A DNA stretch of 64,000 nucleotides from Arthrobacter sp. OVS8 (GTDB lineage Bacteria > Actinomycetota > Actinomycetes > Actinomycetales > Micrococcaceae): positions 3,658,001 to 3,722,000 of the forward strand of contig CP116670.1 of the NCBI GenBank assembly GCA_028370155.1. The letters are read 5' to 3'. Position numbers and translations under genes: made by a program. The notes under the pieces were generated by a model that was given only the letters and a program-made list of their open reading frames with translations, had not been told where the DNA came from and did no database searches. Every line of letters starts with the position of its first letter. The first letter of the stretch is position 1. Shown piece after piece: positions 21,690 through 31,528 of this stretch.

Positions 21690-21953
21690 TTACTGGAACT
21701 GCCCGAACTGGAAGGGCCCGGTCCCGCCGGTGGTGACGAGGGGGCCGTCCACCAGGGGGCCGTCGATGAGTCCGCCGTCGATCAGTGGTCCGAAGGTGAC
21801 CTGGTTGTTGGACGCCGGGTCGCTGGTCACCGCGGTGGTGTCTGGTGTGGTGGCGGCCTGCGCCGGCATCGAGGTCACGGCGAGGGCAGAGAATGCCAGT
21901 GCTGATCCAGCAGCGATCCGGGCGGCGTTCTTGAGGGTCTTAGTCACGTTCAT
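21690..21953 (-). CDS. Small secreted repeat protein of unknown function
   Basis: 87-aa precursor with a clear Sec signal peptide: charged start MNVTKTLKNAARIAAG, hydrophobic core SALAFSALAVTS and a probable cleavage after MPAQA. The mature part is about 54 residues. It is acidic, has no Cys, and contains a repeat built on LIDG/LVDG (PLIDGGLIDGPLVDGPLV) followed by a Gly/Phe/Gln tail ending FGQFQ. I recognise no family. It lies 143 bases upstream of the synthetase on the same strand and 89 bases after the P-type ATPase. Either ATG 21953 (leaderless, see promoter) or GTG 21947, which has GGAG six bases before it, could be the start. Confidence 0.75.
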   Translation of the reverse strand: MNVTKTLKNAARIAAGSALAFSALAVTSMPAQAATTPDTTAVTSDPASNNQVTFGPLIDGGLIDGPLVDGPLVTTGGTGPFQFGQFQ

Positions 21954-21960
21954 CTCCAGT

Positions 21961-21989
21961 TAGGTAGCCGTACAGTTTCCACACACCAA
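21961..21989 (-). promoter_or_regulatory. Putative promoter of the secreted repeat protein
   Basis: On the minus strand TTGGTG (21989-21984) and TACCTA (21966-21961) are 17 bases apart, matching sigma-70 -35/-10 geometry. Seven bases separate the -10 from ATG 21953, so the transcript may be leaderless. It may also drive the downstream synthetase. Inferred. Confidence 0.4.
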
Positions 21990-22042
21990 AAAGGTGTCAT
22001 GAACTATTCGGACCTGCGTGGAGACCGGATGGGTGGGTGCGG

Positions 22043-24802
22043 TCAGGCGGGGACCGGGGATGCGGGGACCGCGGCCGTGGCCTTCGGGCGCCGTGCCCGA
22101 AGGATCAGCTTGAACAGCTCGCCGAGGATCAGCAGCACAACAGCCGGAACCAGGCAGACCAGCCACTGCTCGCCGGTGAGCGGGACGGTGCCGAAAAGGT
22201 CCTGCAGCACCCGGATCTGGGTGATGAGCATCGAGCCGACGATGGCCCAGGCGAACGCCCAGAGCAGCTTCGGGTTGGACACCGTGGACGGCCCGAAGGC
22301 GCTTTCCTCGGGGAATCGCAGGTTGAGGGCGACCGTGATGTTCATCAGTCCCAGCCCCACAATGGCCATGCTCTGGCCGACGTCGAGCGAGTCGTAGCTC
22401 GTCTTGCCGATCTGCACGAGGACCAGCGTGGCGGCCGCCATGAACAGCCCCACGATGAACAGGCGCACCATCATGGACCGGACAATGATCGGCTGATTGA
22501 ACGGCCGGGGCTTGCGGTCCATGATGCCCGGCGTCGCGAGGTCCAGGCCCATCACCGCGCCGATGGGGGCGACGATTGCCATGTGGATCCACAGCACCTG
22601 GGCCGGGCTGAGCAGCGCCGTGCCGGCGATCGCGAACGCGGACGATCCGATGAACGCCAGGATGAACATAAACAGGTTGGCCACCTGGATCCGGATGAAC
22701 TTCTGCAGGTTGTCGTACACCAGCCGGCCCTGCTCCACCGCGGCCACGATTGTGGCGAAGTTGTCATCGGCGAGGATCATCTTGGCCGCTCCCTTGGCGA
22801 CATCCGTGCCGGTGATGCCCATCGCGATCCCGATGTCGGCCGCCGCGATGGCCGGTGCGTCGTTCACGCCGTCGCCCGTCATTGCGACGACGTTGCCTTT
22901 GCGCTTGAGCACCTCGACGAGCCTGACCTTGTGCTCGGGCGCCACCCGGGCGATCACGCCGATCCCGTCGATCTGGCTGTCGGCCTCGGCGTCGGTCATC
23001 GCCGCGAACTCGGCACCGGTGACCGCGCGGCCCCTGATGCCCAGCTCGTCGGCGATCGCGGCCGCCGTGATGGCGTGGTCGCCGGTGATCATCCGGACCC
23101 GGATGCCGGCGTGTTTCGCCTTGGCGATCGCGGTCACCGCTTCGGCGCGCGGCGGGTCCACCTCACCAATCAGCGCCGAAATCTCCAGGTCCTGCATCAG
23201 CGCCATCAGGTCGCCCGAGGGCTGGAACGTCGCGGGGTCGAACTCGCGCTGCGCCAGGGCGAGGACCCGCCGCCCTGGCTGGCGATGCGCTCGTTCGCGG
23301 CCAGCACTTTCGCCCGCATCTCCTCGGTAAGGGTCTCGGCGCGGCCGCCCGGCATTCGCGCGGACGTGGACCTGTTGAGGACGACGTCGGGGCCCCTTCA
23401 CGTAGGCCCGGATCACCGGCCGCCGTCGGCGCCCGGCATCCGGTGGAACGTGGCCATGAACTTGTAGTCGGAGTCAAAGGGTACGGACGCCACGCGCGGG
23501 TTGTTCCGGCGGAACTCCGTGACGTCCACGCCGCCCTTCTGCGCGAGGACGTACAGCGCCGCCTCGGTGGGGTCGCCGATGACTTCGCCGTCCTGGATGT
23601 CGGAGTCGTTGCACAGGGCGCACGGGAACATCACGTAGTCGAGGTCGCGTTCGGCGTCGCCGGTGGTCCGCTGGACCTGGCCGTTGAAGCTGTACCCCTC
23701 GCCGCTGACCGTGTAGTGGTGCTGTACCGTCACGATCTCCCGCACCGTCATCTGGTTCAGGGTCAGGGTGCCCGTTTTGTCCGAGTTGATGGCGGACGTG
23801 GAGCCCAGCGTCTCCACCGCCGGCAGGACCTTCATGATGGCGTTCTTTTTGGCCATGTTGACCGAACCGACGGACAGGATGGTCGTGACGACGGCCGGCA
23901 GCGCATCCGGGATGGAGCCCACCGCCAGCGCGACGCCGATCCCGAAGAGCACCGCGAAGGAGTCGCCCTGGGCCAGGCCCATCACCACAATCGCGACGAA
24001 CGCGAAGAGGGCCGCGATGATGATGAAGATGGTGAGCCGGTCCACCTGCTTCGTGAGGGGGTCTTTTCCTCTTTTTGTCCGGACAACATGTGGGCGATGT
24101 GGCCCACTTCCGACCCCATGCCCGTGGTGGTCACGAGGATCTCGCCGTGTCCCCGCGTCACGTTTGTATTCATGAACGCCATGTTCACGCGGTCCCCGAT
24201 GCCGACGTCGTGCCCGCCGATGGGCGCGGTGTCCTTTTCGACCGCGACGCTCTCCCCGGTCAGGGCCCCTCCTCGACCTGGAGCGTCGCGGCAAGGATGA
24301 TCCTGCCGTCGGCGGGGATGCGGTCACCGGCGTCGACCATCACGATATCGCCGGGGACGATCTGCTCGGCGGGGAGCTCCGCCATCACGCCGTCGCGGCG
24401 CACCTTGGCCATCGCCTTCATCATCTGCCCCAAGGAGGCGGCCGCTTCTTCGGCCTTGCCTTCCTGGTGATAGCCCAGCCATGCGTTGAACAGCGTCAGC
24501 AGGGCAAGCCCGATCGCCGTCCCGTATTCCGCGATCAACAGGCTGACCAGGGCGGCGACCACGAGCACGATCTGCATGTAGTCCCGGTAGTGCTTGAAGA
24601 ACCGTTTCCAGACCGGTTCCTGCTTCGCGGCCGCCAATGCGTTCGGGCCATATTCCTGCAGCCGCTGCTGCGCTTCGGCCGAGCTGAGGCCGACAGCCGG
24701 GTCCACCCTGAGTTCGGCCGCCACCTCCGCCGGCGCCAGTGCGTACCACGTCGCGTCCGCCTGGGTCGCGGCCACTCCTGCTGCTCCGGGACTGTCGTTC
24801 AT
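22043..24802 (-). CDS. P-type cation-transporting ATPase, PII-like with altered ion-site residues
   Basis: About 920-aa P-type pump: N-terminal cation-ATPase domain (GLSSAEAQQRLQEYGPNALA), actuator loop (VPGDIVMVDAGDRIPADG, LTGES), phosphorylation motif SDKTGTLT, nucleotide-binding domain and hinge GDGVNDAPAI. It resembles the SERCA/PacL group, but the usual calcium ligands are changed. M4 reads SIPDALPAVVTT where SERCA has PEGLP. M6 reads VLWIHMAIVAPIGAVMG, where Asn, Thr and Asp would be expected. The substrate is therefore open. Breaks occur near 24268, 24070 and 23280-23415. It starts at ATG 24802, 25 bases after PPK2, so the two form an operon. Confidence 0.9.
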
Positions 24803-24827
24803 GACTTCCTCCTCATCGCGGCGCTGC

Positions 24828-25666
24828 TCAGAACGGGGTCGGGACGCGCCGCACCGCGAGGCTCGGCTCGCGGTAGTTGCCGGCCTTCTGGCGCTTCGGC
24901 AGTTCGACGTCGAGCCCCGGGTACGGCTCGTACGGCACCTGGCTCAACAGGTGGCTGATGATGTTGAGCCGGCCGCGTTTCTTCACGTCGTTGTTCGCGA
25001 CGAACCACGGCGCCCAAGCGGTGTCGGTCGCCGCAAACATGGCGTCCCTGGCCCGGGAGTAGTCGTACCAGCGCTTGTAGGACTTCAGATCCATCGGCGA
25101 AAGCTTCCACGTCTTGCGCGGATCGTCCATCCGGCTCTTGAGCCGCCGCGTCTGCTCGTCCGCGCTGACCTCAAGCCAGTACTTCAGCAGGATGATGCCG
25201 GAGTCGACCATGGCCTTCTCCACCAGCGGAGCCATGTTGAGGAACCTCTGGGTCTGCTCCGGGGTGCAGAAACCCATCACGCGCTCCACGCCCGCCCGGT
25301 TGTACCAGCTGCGGTCGAAGATGACCACTTCGCCGGCCGCCGGGAAGTGCGCCATATAGCGCTGGAGGTACATCTGGGACTTCTCCCGGTCGGTCGGTGT
25401 GGGGAGGGCCACCACCCTGAAGACCCGGGGCTGACGCGCTCGACGATGCGTTTGATCGTGCCGCCCTTGCCGGCCGTGTCGCGCCCCTCGAAAACGATGC
25501 AGATCTTGGCTCCGGTGGACTTCACCCACTCCTGCATGGCGACCAGCTCGCCTTGCAGGACAGCCATCTCCGCCTCATATTCCTTGCGCGGCATCTTGGT
25601 CCGGGGCTGCCCGTCCGGCTCCGTCGACTCGTTGGCGCTCTTCTTGCTGCTCTTCTTCTTGCCCAC
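24828..25666 (-). CDS. ppk2: Polyphosphate kinase 2 (PPK2 family)
   Basis: Interconverts polyphosphate and nucleoside di/triphosphates. About 280 aa. The Walker A-like motif FEGRDTAGKGGTIKRI and the lid/Walker B region VVIFDRSWYNRAGVERVMGF are diagnostic, as are SPMDLKSYKRWYDYSRARD and PWFVANNDVKKRGRLNII. The GTG start at 25666 (MGKKKSSKKSANESTE) has AGGAGG eight bases upstream and a Lys/Ser-rich tail before the catalytic domain. One break at GGGG 25427-25430: adding one base restores RVSPRVFRVVAL. It is directly upstream of the P-type ATPase; supply of ATP from polyphosphate near an ATP-driven pump is an inference. Confidence 0.93.
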
Positions 25667-25897
25667 GTTCGGCCTCCTAGTCGGGTACTTCCTAGGGCGA
25701 ATCAGGCAGCCGAACTGCGGCACCGACGGGACTGGCACTTCCCGCCCGTCGAAGGGGATGGAAGGGCGCAGGCACCGTTTCCGGGCGCTCTTGTGCAGCG
25801 TACTGCCTCTCCCAGTCTTGCCACCGGCCGCAGTGTGGTCTACGGCACTAAGACCCTATTGAGGTGCCGTTTCCCGGGTTGGTGTGGGCAAAGAGGG

Positions 25898-27340
25898 TCA
25901 GCGCGGGTGCCGGGCGCTCAGCCGCTGAACGGCCAGCGCGAGCCACAGCTGCACCCGGTCCGAGGTCTGGGCGGGGTCGTAACCGGTGAGCTCAGTGATC
26001 TGGGCGAGCCGGTAGCGGACCGTGTTCCGGTGCAGCGTCAGCTCCTCGGCGACGGCCGCCACCGAGCCGTTGTTGTTCAGGTAGCTCTCCAGCGTGGTCA
26101 TCAGCTCGGCGCCATGGGTCGTATCGAAGCTCCGGAGCGGATTGAGTGACTCGTTCGCCATGTCAGCCAGCGGCACATCCTCGCTGGCCAGCAGCAGCGA
26201 CGTCAGGCTCAGCCGCTCCGGTTCGTTCACCGGCAGGCCGTGGCTGGCCGCATCGCGGGCCTCAAAGTAGCTCCAGCGCAGCCCGTTGGGCTTGGTGTAC
26301 GCTCCGCCGATCCCGATCGTGGCGTGGATCCCGGCCTCGGCCAGATGGTCGCTGAGGCTCCTGGCCAGGGCGCTCGCGCCGCTGCCGTCGTCGGGGACCA
26401 CCGCGACCAGGTCCTTGCCGACGACGGCGCTCACGGACTTTTCCAGCGGGTGCGGCAGGGAAGACGTCCCCAGCTGCTTGAAGTGCGCAGCTGACTCGGC
26501 CAGCAGGACCACGTTCCTGCGGGTGCTGTTGACGCCGATGCCGGCGAGCCTTCGGGTGGCCTCGCTGGGCTCGAGGGTCCCGTGGATCACGTCCTCGAGG
26601 ACCTGCCCGGCCAGGGCTCGCTGGGACTGGCGCTGCTTGACCATGTTGTTGAGCTCGACGCTGATCAGGTTCTGGGCGTAGCCCACAATCCCGGAATCCT
26701 CGAACGGCTGCTTCACCCACAGGGTGCACGCGTCGCGGCGGCCGGTGGGAATCGGGAAGGACGCCCAGCCCTCGGCAGTCGGCGCCGGATTGCCCGGCAC
26801 GGTGCTGTAGAGCTGGGCCGTGAACTGGGTCAGCACGATCTCCGTCCGCAGCATGGACCCCAGGTGCTTGAGGAGTTCGGTCAGTCCGCCGCCGGTGAGC
26901 AGGGCGCGGGCCAGGATCTGATGCCCGGCGATGAGCCGCTCCAGCTTGGTGAAATGGTCCGCCGACTGGGCGTCCGCGACGAGCTTGCCGATCGCGATGA
27001 ACGGCGTTTCATACGGCACCTCGACCACGGGCAGCCCCCAGCGGTTGGCCTCGGCAATCAGGGCAGGAGGCACGGCGTCGTGCGTCAGGCCGATCCCGAA
27101 GCCAATCCCCACCGCGCCGGCGCGCTGGACCTGGCGGACGAAGCGGCGCTGTTCCGGGGCGCTCTTGAGCCGCATGCCCGTGGTGAGGACCAGTTCGCCG
27201 CCGTTGAGGAAGCGTTGCGGGTCCTCCTGCTCCGTAACGGCCACCCACACAATGTCCTGGTGCCAGGTGGTCTCCGCGAGGCCTGCCTTGGCGAGTTTGA
27301 GGGACGGAACCCCCAGCAGGGCAGCAAGTGAAATGGCCAT
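25898..27340 (-). CDS. PucR-family transcriptional regulator
   Basis: 480-aa regulator with an N-terminal PucR domain (LAALLGVPSLKLAKAGLAET, LVLTTGMRL), a central GGDEF-like region and a C-terminal helix-turn-helix of the HTH_30 type (SVAAVAEELTLHRNTVRYRL). Such proteins control purine, GABA or polyamine catabolism. It is divergently placed, 145 bases from the aminoaldehyde dehydrogenase gene, and very probably regulates that gene and gabT. Start ATG 27340 (MAISLAALLGV). Intact. Confidence 0.92.
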   Translation of the reverse strand: MAISLAALLGVPSLKLAKAGLAETTWHQDIVWVAVTEQEDPQRFLNGGELVLTTGMRLKSAPEQRRFVRQVQRAGAVGIGFGIGLTHDAVPPALIAEANRWGLPVVEVPYETPFIAIGKLVADAQSADHFTKLERLIAGHQILARALLTGGGLTELLKHLGSMLRTEIVLTQFTAQLYSTVPGNPAPTAEGWASFPIPTGRRDACTLWVKQPFEDSGIVGYAQNLISVELNNMVKQRQSQRALAGQVLEDVIHGTLEPSEATRRLAGIGVNSTRRNVVLLAESAAHFKQLGTSSLPHPLEKSVSAVVGKDLVAVVPDDGSGASALARSLSDHLAEAGIHATIGIGGAYTKPNGLRWSYFEARDAASHGLPVNEPERLSLTSLLLASEDVPLADMANESLNPLRSFDTTHGAELMTTLESYLNNNGSVAAVAEELTLHRNTVRYRLAQITELTGYDPAQTSDRVQLWLALAVQRLSARHPR

Positions 27341-27485
27341 GAATTCAGGATAGCCGGGGGCTGGTCAAGCGCACTAAAATATGGCGTCAACGGTGTGCAG
27401 GTGACTATTCCCCGGGGTTGACCGGCTGGCATAGGCTCGGAGCAGTCTCATTGGGTCCTTTTCAGCGTGAAAGAGGTTGTACACC

Positions 27486-28914
27486 GTGGTTCAAACCTTG
27501 CAGAACTTCATCAACGGCGAGTTTGTCACCCCCGCCGGAACCGGGGTGCTGGACATCGTCAATCCCACCAACGGCGACGTCGTGGCCACCTCGCCGATCT
27601 CGGTCGCGGCCGACGTCGACGCCGCCATGAGGGCCGCGCAGGACGCCTTCAAAACCTGGAAGCACACGACGCCGGGGCAGCGCCAGCTGATGCTGCTCAA
27701 GCTCGCCGACGCCGTCGAGGCAAACAGTGACGAACTGGTCGAGGCCCAGCACCGCAACACCGGCCAGGTCCGGTCCCTGATCGCCTCCGAGGAAGTCGCC
27801 GCCGGCGCCGACCAGCTGCGCTTCTTCGCCGGCGCCGCCCGGATCATGGAGGGCAAGTCCGCCGGAGAATACTTCGAGGGCCACACCTCCTACGTGCGGC
27901 GCGAACCGATTGGCGTCGTCGCCCAGGTGGCACCCTGGAACTACCCGTTCCTGATGGCCATCTGGAAGATCGGTCCCGCCCTGGCAGCGGGCAACACCGT
28001 GGTGCTCAAGCCCTCGGACACCACCCCGGAATCCACCCTCGTCCTGGCCCGCCTCGCCGGCGAGATCTTCCCGGCCGGTGTGCTCAACGTTGTTCTGGGC
28101 ACCGGCGAGACCGGCGCCCTGATGGTGGAGCACAAGGTCCCCGGCCTCGTCTCCATCACCGGCTCCGTCCGGGCCGGCATCGCGGTTGCCTCCGGGGCCG
28201 CGAAGGGCCTCAAGCGAGCCCACCTGGAGCTCGGCGGCAAGGCCCTGCCATCGTGTTCAAGGACGCGGACATCAAGAAGAGCGCCGCGGCGATCGCCGAG
28301 TTCGCGTTCTTCAACGCCGCCAGGACTGCACGGCGATCACCCGCGTCCTGGTGCAGGACGAAGTCCACGATGACGTCGTCGCAGCCATGGTGGAACACAC
28401 CAGGACCCTGCACACCGGTTCGCAGAACGACGAGGACAACTACTTCGGTCCGCTCAACAACGTGAACCACTTCAATGCCGTGACGTCGGTTGTGGAGCAC
28501 CTCCCGGCGAACTGCAGGATTGAAACCGGCGGCCACCGCGCCGGGGAGAAGGGCTTCTTCTTCGAGCCCACCATCATCACCGGTGCCAAGCAGAGCGACG
28601 ACATCGTGCAGAAGGAAACCTTCGGACCCGTCATCACGGTGCAGAAGTTCAGCACCGAAGACGAGGCCGTGGAAATGGCCAACGACGTCGACTACGCCCT
28701 CGCCTCCAGCGTCTGGACCACGGACCACGGCACGGCCATGCGCGTCAGCCGCGACCTGGACTTCGGTGCTGTGTGGATCAACACCCACATCCTCCTCACT
28801 GCCGAGATGCCGCACGGCGGCTTCAAGCAGTCCGGCTACGGCAAGGACCTCTCGATGTACGGCGTCGAGGACTACACCCGCATCAAGCACGTCATGAGCG
28901 CGCTGGACGCCTGA
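27486..28914 (+). CDS. Aldehyde dehydrogenase, probable gamma-aminobutyraldehyde dehydrogenase
   Basis: NAD(P)-dependent enzyme of about 475 aa that probably oxidises 4-aminobutanal from putrescine to GABA. The GTG start at 27486 (MVQTLQNFINGEFVTP) follows AGAGG by 9 bases. Visible motifs are APWNYPFLMAIWKIGPALAAG, the Glu motif LELGGK, the active-site Cys in GQDCTA (after repair), ETFGPV and the C-terminal GGFKQSGYGKDLSMY. Two single-base losses, near 28247 (GCCCCT read as GCCCT) and near 28320, break the frame around the catalytic region. It is followed 81 bases later by gabT, and together they convert aminobutanal to succinate semialdehyde. The exact substrate is inferred from context. Confidence 0.88.
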
Positions 28915-28995
28915 TCCCCACCGGCGCCCCCACCTCGCTCCGCATCGGCCAGGAACCCTGCCGGCGTGGCCCCATTCAGCAAGAAAGGCTTTCCC

Positions 28996-30360
28996 ATGAC
29001 CACCACCGCCCATGACATCACGTACCGTCTTGAGCAGAAGCGCCGCGTCCAGGCCGATTTCCCGGGCCCCAAGTCCGTGGCCCTGACCGAACGCCGCAAG
29101 GCCGTCGTCGCCGCAGGCGTCGCGTCCAGCGTCCCGGTCTTCGTCGCCGACGCCGACGGCGGCATCATCCACGACGTCGACGGCAACTCCTTCATCGACC
29201 TCGGCTCCGGCATTGCCGTGACCAGCGTCGGCGCCTCCGACCCGGCCGTCGTCGGCGCCGTCAAGGAAGCCGTGGAGCACTTCACCCACACGTGCTTTAT
29301 GGTCACGCCCTACGAGGGCTACGTCGCCGTCGCCGAGCAGCTGAACCGGCTCACCCCGGGCGACCACGAGAAGCGCACGGTGCTGTTCAACTCCGGCGCC
29401 GAAGCGGTCGAGAACGCCGTCAAGGTGGCCCGCCTCGCCACCGGCCGGGACGCCGTCGTTGCCTTCGACCACGCGTACCACGGCCGCACCAACCTGACCA
29501 TGGCGCTGACCGCCAAGGCCATGCCGTACAAGACCAATTTCGGCCCGTTCGCGCCCGAGGTCTACCGCATGCCGATGAGCTACCCCTACCGCGAGGAAAA
29601 CCCGGAGATCACCGGTGCGGAGGCCGCCAAGCGTGCCATCACCATGATCGAGAAGCAGATCGGCGGCGAGCAGGTTGCCGCGATCATCATCGAACCCATC
29701 CAGGGCGAGGGCGGCTTTATTGTCCCCGCCGAGGGTTTCCTGCCGGCGCTGGCGGCGTGGGCCAAGGACAAGGGCATCGTCTTCATCGCCGACGAGGTCC
29801 AGTCCGGCTTCTGCCGCACCGGTGAATGGTTCGCCGTGAACCACGAAGGCGTCGTCCCCGACATCATCACCATGGCCAAGGGCATCGCCGGCGGCATGCC
29901 GCTCTCCGCCATCACCGGCCGCGCGGACCTGCTCGACGCCGTCCACCCGGGCGGCCTCGGCGGCACCTACGGCGGCAACCCCGTGGCGTGCGCCGCGGCC
30001 CTGGCGTCCATCGGCTCAATGGAGCAGTACGGCCTCAACGCCCGCGCCAAGCACATCGAGGAAGTCGCCCTCGGCAAGCTGCGGGACCTGGCCACAGAGC
30101 TTGCCGACCGTTCCGTGATCGGCGACATCCGCGGCCGTGGCGCCATGCTGGCGATCGAACTGGTCCAGGCCGGATCGAAGGAACCGAACCCGGACCTGAC
30201 CAAGGCCGTTGCTGCGGCCTGCCTCAAGGAAGGCGTCATCATCCTCACCTGCGGCACGTACGGCAACGTCATCAGGCTCCTGCCGCCGCTGGTCATCAGC
30301 GACGAACTGCTCCTGGACGGCCTCCAGGTTTTGGCCTCGGCGATCAAGGCGAACGCCTGA
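28996..30360 (+). CDS. gabT: 4-aminobutyrate aminotransferase
   Basis: PLP-dependent class III aminotransferase of 454 aa moving the amino group of GABA to 2-oxoglutarate. Motifs: FNSGAEAVENAVKVAR, AFDHAYHGRTNLTMALT, IIIEPIQGEGGFIVP, FIADEVQSGFCRTG (the Asp pairing with PLP) and ITMAKGIAGGMPLSA with the Schiff-base Lys. The GGTYGGNPVACAAALA stretch is typical of GabT. The start ATG 28996 (MTTTAHDITYRLEQKRR) follows AGAAAGG. Intact. It forms a unit with the upstream dehydrogenase and ends in a strong terminator. Confidence 0.95.
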   Translation: MTTTAHDITYRLEQKRRVQADFPGPKSVALTERRKAVVAAGVASSVPVFVADADGGIIHDVDGNSFIDLGSGIAVTSVGASDPAVVGAVKEAVEHFTHTCFMVTPYEGYVAVAEQLNRLTPGDHEKRTVLFNSGAEAVENAVKVARLATGRDAVVAFDHAYHGRTNLTMALTAKAMPYKTNFGPFAPEVYRMPMSYPYREENPEITGAEAAKRAITMIEKQIGGEQVAAIIIEPIQGEGGFIVPAEGFLPALAAWAKDKGIVFIADEVQSGFCRTGEWFAVNHEGVVPDIITMAKGIAGGMPLSAITGRADLLDAVHPGGLGGTYGGNPVACAAALASIGSMEQYGLNARAKHIEEVALGKLRDLATELADRSVIGDIRGRGAMLAIELVQAGSKEPNPDLTKAVAAACLKEGVIILTCGTYGNVIRLLPPLVISDELLLDGLQVLASAIKANA

Positions 30361-30396
30361 CCCGTCCGGCCACCCGGATTACGGACACCGGCCACA

Positions 30397-30434
30397 GCAG
30401 CAGAGCCGCGGACGCCCGTCCGCGGCTCTGCTGC
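30397..30434 (+). terminator. Terminator after gabT
   Basis: Perfect 17-bp stem, GCAGCAGAGCCGCGGAC (30397-30413) pairing with GTCCGCGGCTCTGCTGC (30418-30434), four-base loop. Only a short T tract follows. Confidence 0.75.
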
Positions 30435-30608
30435 GTTAAGCCGCCCGACTGTATTGGATCGCGCCGTTTCCGCCCGCCGGTTCCCGCCACATCCGGGCTC
30501 CGCTGGGCTAGAGTCGTTCCTACCACTGCAGGAACGCAGACCGGCCGACGTCGCCCGGAACCCCGGAGCAAAGCTGGCTTCTGCCACAGACCCATAAGGG
30601 GTTCATAC

Positions 30609-31480
30609 ATGCGATACGTAGTTGGCTATACCCCCAGCGACCGCGGCGCCGACGCCGTCGCGCTGGCCTCCGCCCTGGCCCGGGCCCAGGGCGCGCACCT
30701 TGACCTCGTCTACGTTGTGGACCGGCGCACGCCCTATGTCGCGATGAACCCGGAGGGTAGCCGGGTCAGCGCCGCGGAGCAGAAGGTACTCAGCGCGGAA
30801 CGGGAGGGCCTGGCCCTCGTCCCGAAGGACCTCGAGGCCCGGTTCCATGTCCGCCAGGCCGACTCACACGCCGCCGGCCTCATCGAAGCCGCAGTGGAAT
30901 ACAAGGCCGGCCTGATCGTCGTGGGCGCCGCCAGCGCCGGGCTGTTCAAGCGCTACACCATCGGCAGCGCGGCCAACGCCCTCCTGCATGCCTCGCCCGT
31001 TCCGGTGGCGCTGGCACCCCGTGGGTACCGCCACACGGAGCCGATCACGCGGCTGACCCTCGCGGTAGGCCAGCGCACCGGCGCGGAGGCGGCGATCGAC
31101 GTCGCGGTTGAAGCCGCCGAACGCCACGGTGTCCCGCTGCGGCTGGTCTCGCTGGTGGAACTTGACGCCGAAGGGGACAGCGGCGAAAACATCAACGCGG
31201 CACACGTCCACGCCAACACCGTGCTTACTGCGGCTGCCCACCGGCTGCCGGCCGCCACCAGGTCACGGTGGAAGTCGCCCACGGGCGCACCATCGAGGAA
31301 GCGATCGACGACCTCGAATGGGACGACGGCGAGATCATGATCGTGGGTTCGTCCCGCCTGGCGGAGAAAAACAAGCTGTTCATCGGCAGAACGGCCAACA
31401 AGGTGCTCCTTGCCCTGCCGGTGCCCATGATCGTGGTCCCGCGCGACTACGAACGGTTCGATACCAGCCCCGAGGACTGA
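30609..31480 (+). CDS. Tandem universal stress protein (UspA family)
   Basis: About 290 aa with two Usp domains. Domain 1 starts MRYVVGYTPSDRGADAVALA and ends in the nucleotide-binding-type loop VVGAASAGLFKRYTIGSAAN; domain 2 starts TRLTLAVGQRTGAEAAIDVA and ends IMIVGSSRLAEKNKLFIGRT followed by PVPMIVVPRDYER. One frameshift near 31260 (between AAATR and VEVAHGRTIEEAIDDLEW). It faces rarD and they share a bidirectional stem-loop. Role: general stress survival, with no specific partner visible. Confidence 0.9.
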
Positions 31481-31490
31481 CGGCGTCGGG

Positions 31491-31528
31491 CCGTTCCGCT
31501 GCCTGGACAGGTTCAGGCAGCGGAACGG
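31491..31528. terminator. Bidirectional terminator between Usp and rarD
   Basis: CCGTTCCGCTGCCTG (31491-31505) pairs exactly with CAGGCAGCGGAACGG (31514-31528). It lies 10 bases after the Usp stop, and its right arm includes the rarD stop codon. Confidence 0.7.

Noticed and set aside
28210-29946. Long minus-strand frame opposite the aminoaldehyde dehydrogenase and gabT
   Set aside because: Shadow of the plus-strand genes; composition is Asp/Gly/His-rich and no domain is seen.
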